From NCBI GenBank assembly GCA_030536195.1, contig JAUNQL010000049.1:1-7449 (forward strand): DNA of 7,449 nt, given 5' to 3'. How positions within the stretch are numbered: position 1 is the first letter of the stretch; each line of letters opens with the position of its first letter. Shown here one piece after another: positions 6,323 through 7,449 of the stretch. The notes under the pieces are model-generated. The model did not search any database, had not been told where the DNA came from, and was given only the letters and a program-made list of their open reading frames with translations. A program made the translations under genes and the position numbers. The DNA is from Clostridia bacterium. Lineage in GTDB: Bacteria; Bacillota; Clostridia; Oscillospirales; Acutalibacteraceae.

Positions 6323-7449
6323 TTACTTATCTTTTTTCTTCTTAAATGAAGGAACAAGAGCTATAGCTGCAAGAACAAAGTAGTAAGCAATTACAAGAAT
6401 AAGTGTCAAAAGTGACTGTGAATATCCCTGAGCTGCTTCGCCAATGAGTATAAGCATCGGTATAGCCATTATTACACCAAATGAGCTTCCAAGTACAAGG
6501 TTGTTTGCTGCTGGTGTCTCATAGTTTGGATCGATCTCACGAAGGAGAAGTACACCAGAACCGATTGTACCAGTGAGCATACCAAACATTGCTACGAGTC
6601 CCTCGTAGTAATACTCTGGATATACTTTCTTGCATACATATGAGAGCCATGCCCATGTGCCTATAGTACCGATTACTGTCATAAGTACGAATGGAAGAAG
6701 GTAACCAGTAAGGTCTTCGATGTTGATTGATGCGATACCGCAGATAATCATAATATCAAAGAAGAAACCTGAAATTCTGTTAAGAAGGTAGTTGTTTTGA
6801 TACTGCTTCTTAATGATGTTCTTCTCTTTGCCCTCTTTAAAGCATATGCGAACTATGATAGCAACGGCTGAACCCAAGATGAAGTTGAATCCCCAAAGGA
6901 TTGACTTAAGGCTGTCGCCAACACCAAATGAATCGAGTAATCCGGTAAGACCTACAGTCAAGAAATATGTAAGTAGGTATACAACGAATACCAATGCGAT
7001 TTGGATTGAAAGACGGTCAATGGAGTCTGCTACAGGGAGTTCATCGTCACCCTGGAAATAACTTACTGTTATATCATTGCCTGTCTTCTCTTCACGTATA
7101 GCTATCTTGTTCTTTCGTCTGAGCAAGTTCAATACGATAACGCCGATTGTACATGCAACAATATATCCACATGCAGCGATTGCAAGTCCATAGCTTCTGC
7201 CGCCTACCATGCCTGCTGCCTCAAATGTTGTGCCAACATTGTTTGCCTGTCCTGGTCCCTGGCCAAAGCCCATTGCAAGGAGGATACCAGAGCCTGGGAA
7301 CATGTCTGGCTTAATTGTCTTAGCAAGGAGGAGTGAAATCGCAAGTCCAATAGCACCCTGAACAAGGTAAGTACTTACGATGATTGCACCTGACCTTACA
7401 CCAACAAGAGAGCCCGGCTCACGCTGTGCGTCATCTGTTGTTCTAAGAG
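6323..7449 (-). CDS. GltS-like sodium/glutamate symporter family protein (N-terminus beyond window)
   Basis: The reading frame is open from the stop at 6323-6325 to the window edge, giving 374 visible residues. No start is assigned: the ATG at 7303 is internal, because clear membrane-protein sequence (for example GAIIVSTYLVQGAIGLAIS) continues upstream in frame. The protein has about ten visible membrane segments and a charged central loop (about 109-145). It resembles the ESS/GltS family of sodium-coupled glutamate carriers. One signature, GQGPGQANNVGTTFE (62-76), occupies the place of the glycine-rich GxGT(A)...TFE motif of GltS. A second, GMLTGTIGSG (269-278) followed by LLREIDP and PAANNLV, lies in the C-terminal half, as expected for an inverted-repeat fold. 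It ends in a lysine-rich tail. Family lengths of roughly 400-460 residues suggest 30-90 residues are missing. Glutamate as substrate is inferred only, since the motifs differ from E. coli GltS. Confidence 0.75.
   Translation of the reverse strand, partial: LRTTDDAQREPGSLVGVRSGAIIVSTYLVQGAIGLAISLLLAKTIKPDMFPGSGILLAMGFGQGPGQANNVGTTFEAAGMVGGRSYGLAIAACGYIVACTIGVIVLNLLRRKNKIAIREEKTGNDITVSYFQGDDELPVADSIDRLSIQIALVFVVYLLTYFLTVGLTGLLDSFGVGDSLKSILWGFNFILGSAVAIIVRICFKEGKEKNIIKKQYQNNYLLNRISGFFFDIMIICGIASINIEDLTGYLLPFVLMTVIGTIGTWAWLSYVCKKVYPEYYYEGLVAMFGMLTGTIGSGVLLLREIDPNYETPAANNLVLGSSFGVIMAIPMLILIGEAAQGYSQSLLTLILVIAYYFVLAAIALVPSFKKKKDK

Noticed and set aside
7301..7303. ATG at 7303 as the start of the GltS-like gene
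   Set aside because: The frame stays open with a plausible transmembrane segment upstream to the window edge, so this methionine is internal.

Overview
This 7.4-kb window looks like an ordinary chromosomal segment from a low-to-moderate-GC Gram-positive anaerobe of the Clostridia, possibly Lachnospiraceae-like. That placement is inferred from strong AGGAGG-type ribosome binding sites, sigma-A-type promoters, a short Gram-positive-style signal peptide, a long type-2 isoleucyl-tRNA synthetase and clostridial-looking ion-coupled transporters. No database search was possible, so the genus is not assigned.

Layout, left to right. A stem-loop terminator (about 30-56) closes a two-gene minus-strand unit. 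Its second gene (63-1583) encodes a secreted LCAT/lipase-like alpha/beta hydrolase, and its first gene (1620-2936) encodes an NhaC-family sodium/proton antiporter. The two genes are 36 bp apart with no terminator between them. A 185-bp divergent intergenic region (2937-3121) holds back-to-back promoters: a near-consensus one for the antiporter-hydrolase operon and a TTGACC/extended -10 one for ileS. ileS (3122-6265, plus strand) is complete and ends at a strong, probably bidirectional terminator (6279-6317). Beyond this, a convergent minus-strand gene (6323 to the window edge) encodes a GltS-like sodium/glutamate symporter family protein that lacks its N-terminus because the window ends.

Functionally, ileS is a stand-alone housekeeping gene. 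Both transporters belong to sodium-coupled families, but they lie in separate transcription units. The antiporter and the secreted hydrolase are probably co-expressed, though their shared physiology cannot be read from sequence alone.

I found no CRISPR array, mobile element, tRNA, rRNA, phage gene or clearly novel system. The points most worth checking are the absence of a T-box leader before ileS, the type-2 nature of IleS, the antiporter-hydrolase pairing, and the variant signature motifs in the GltS-like protein.
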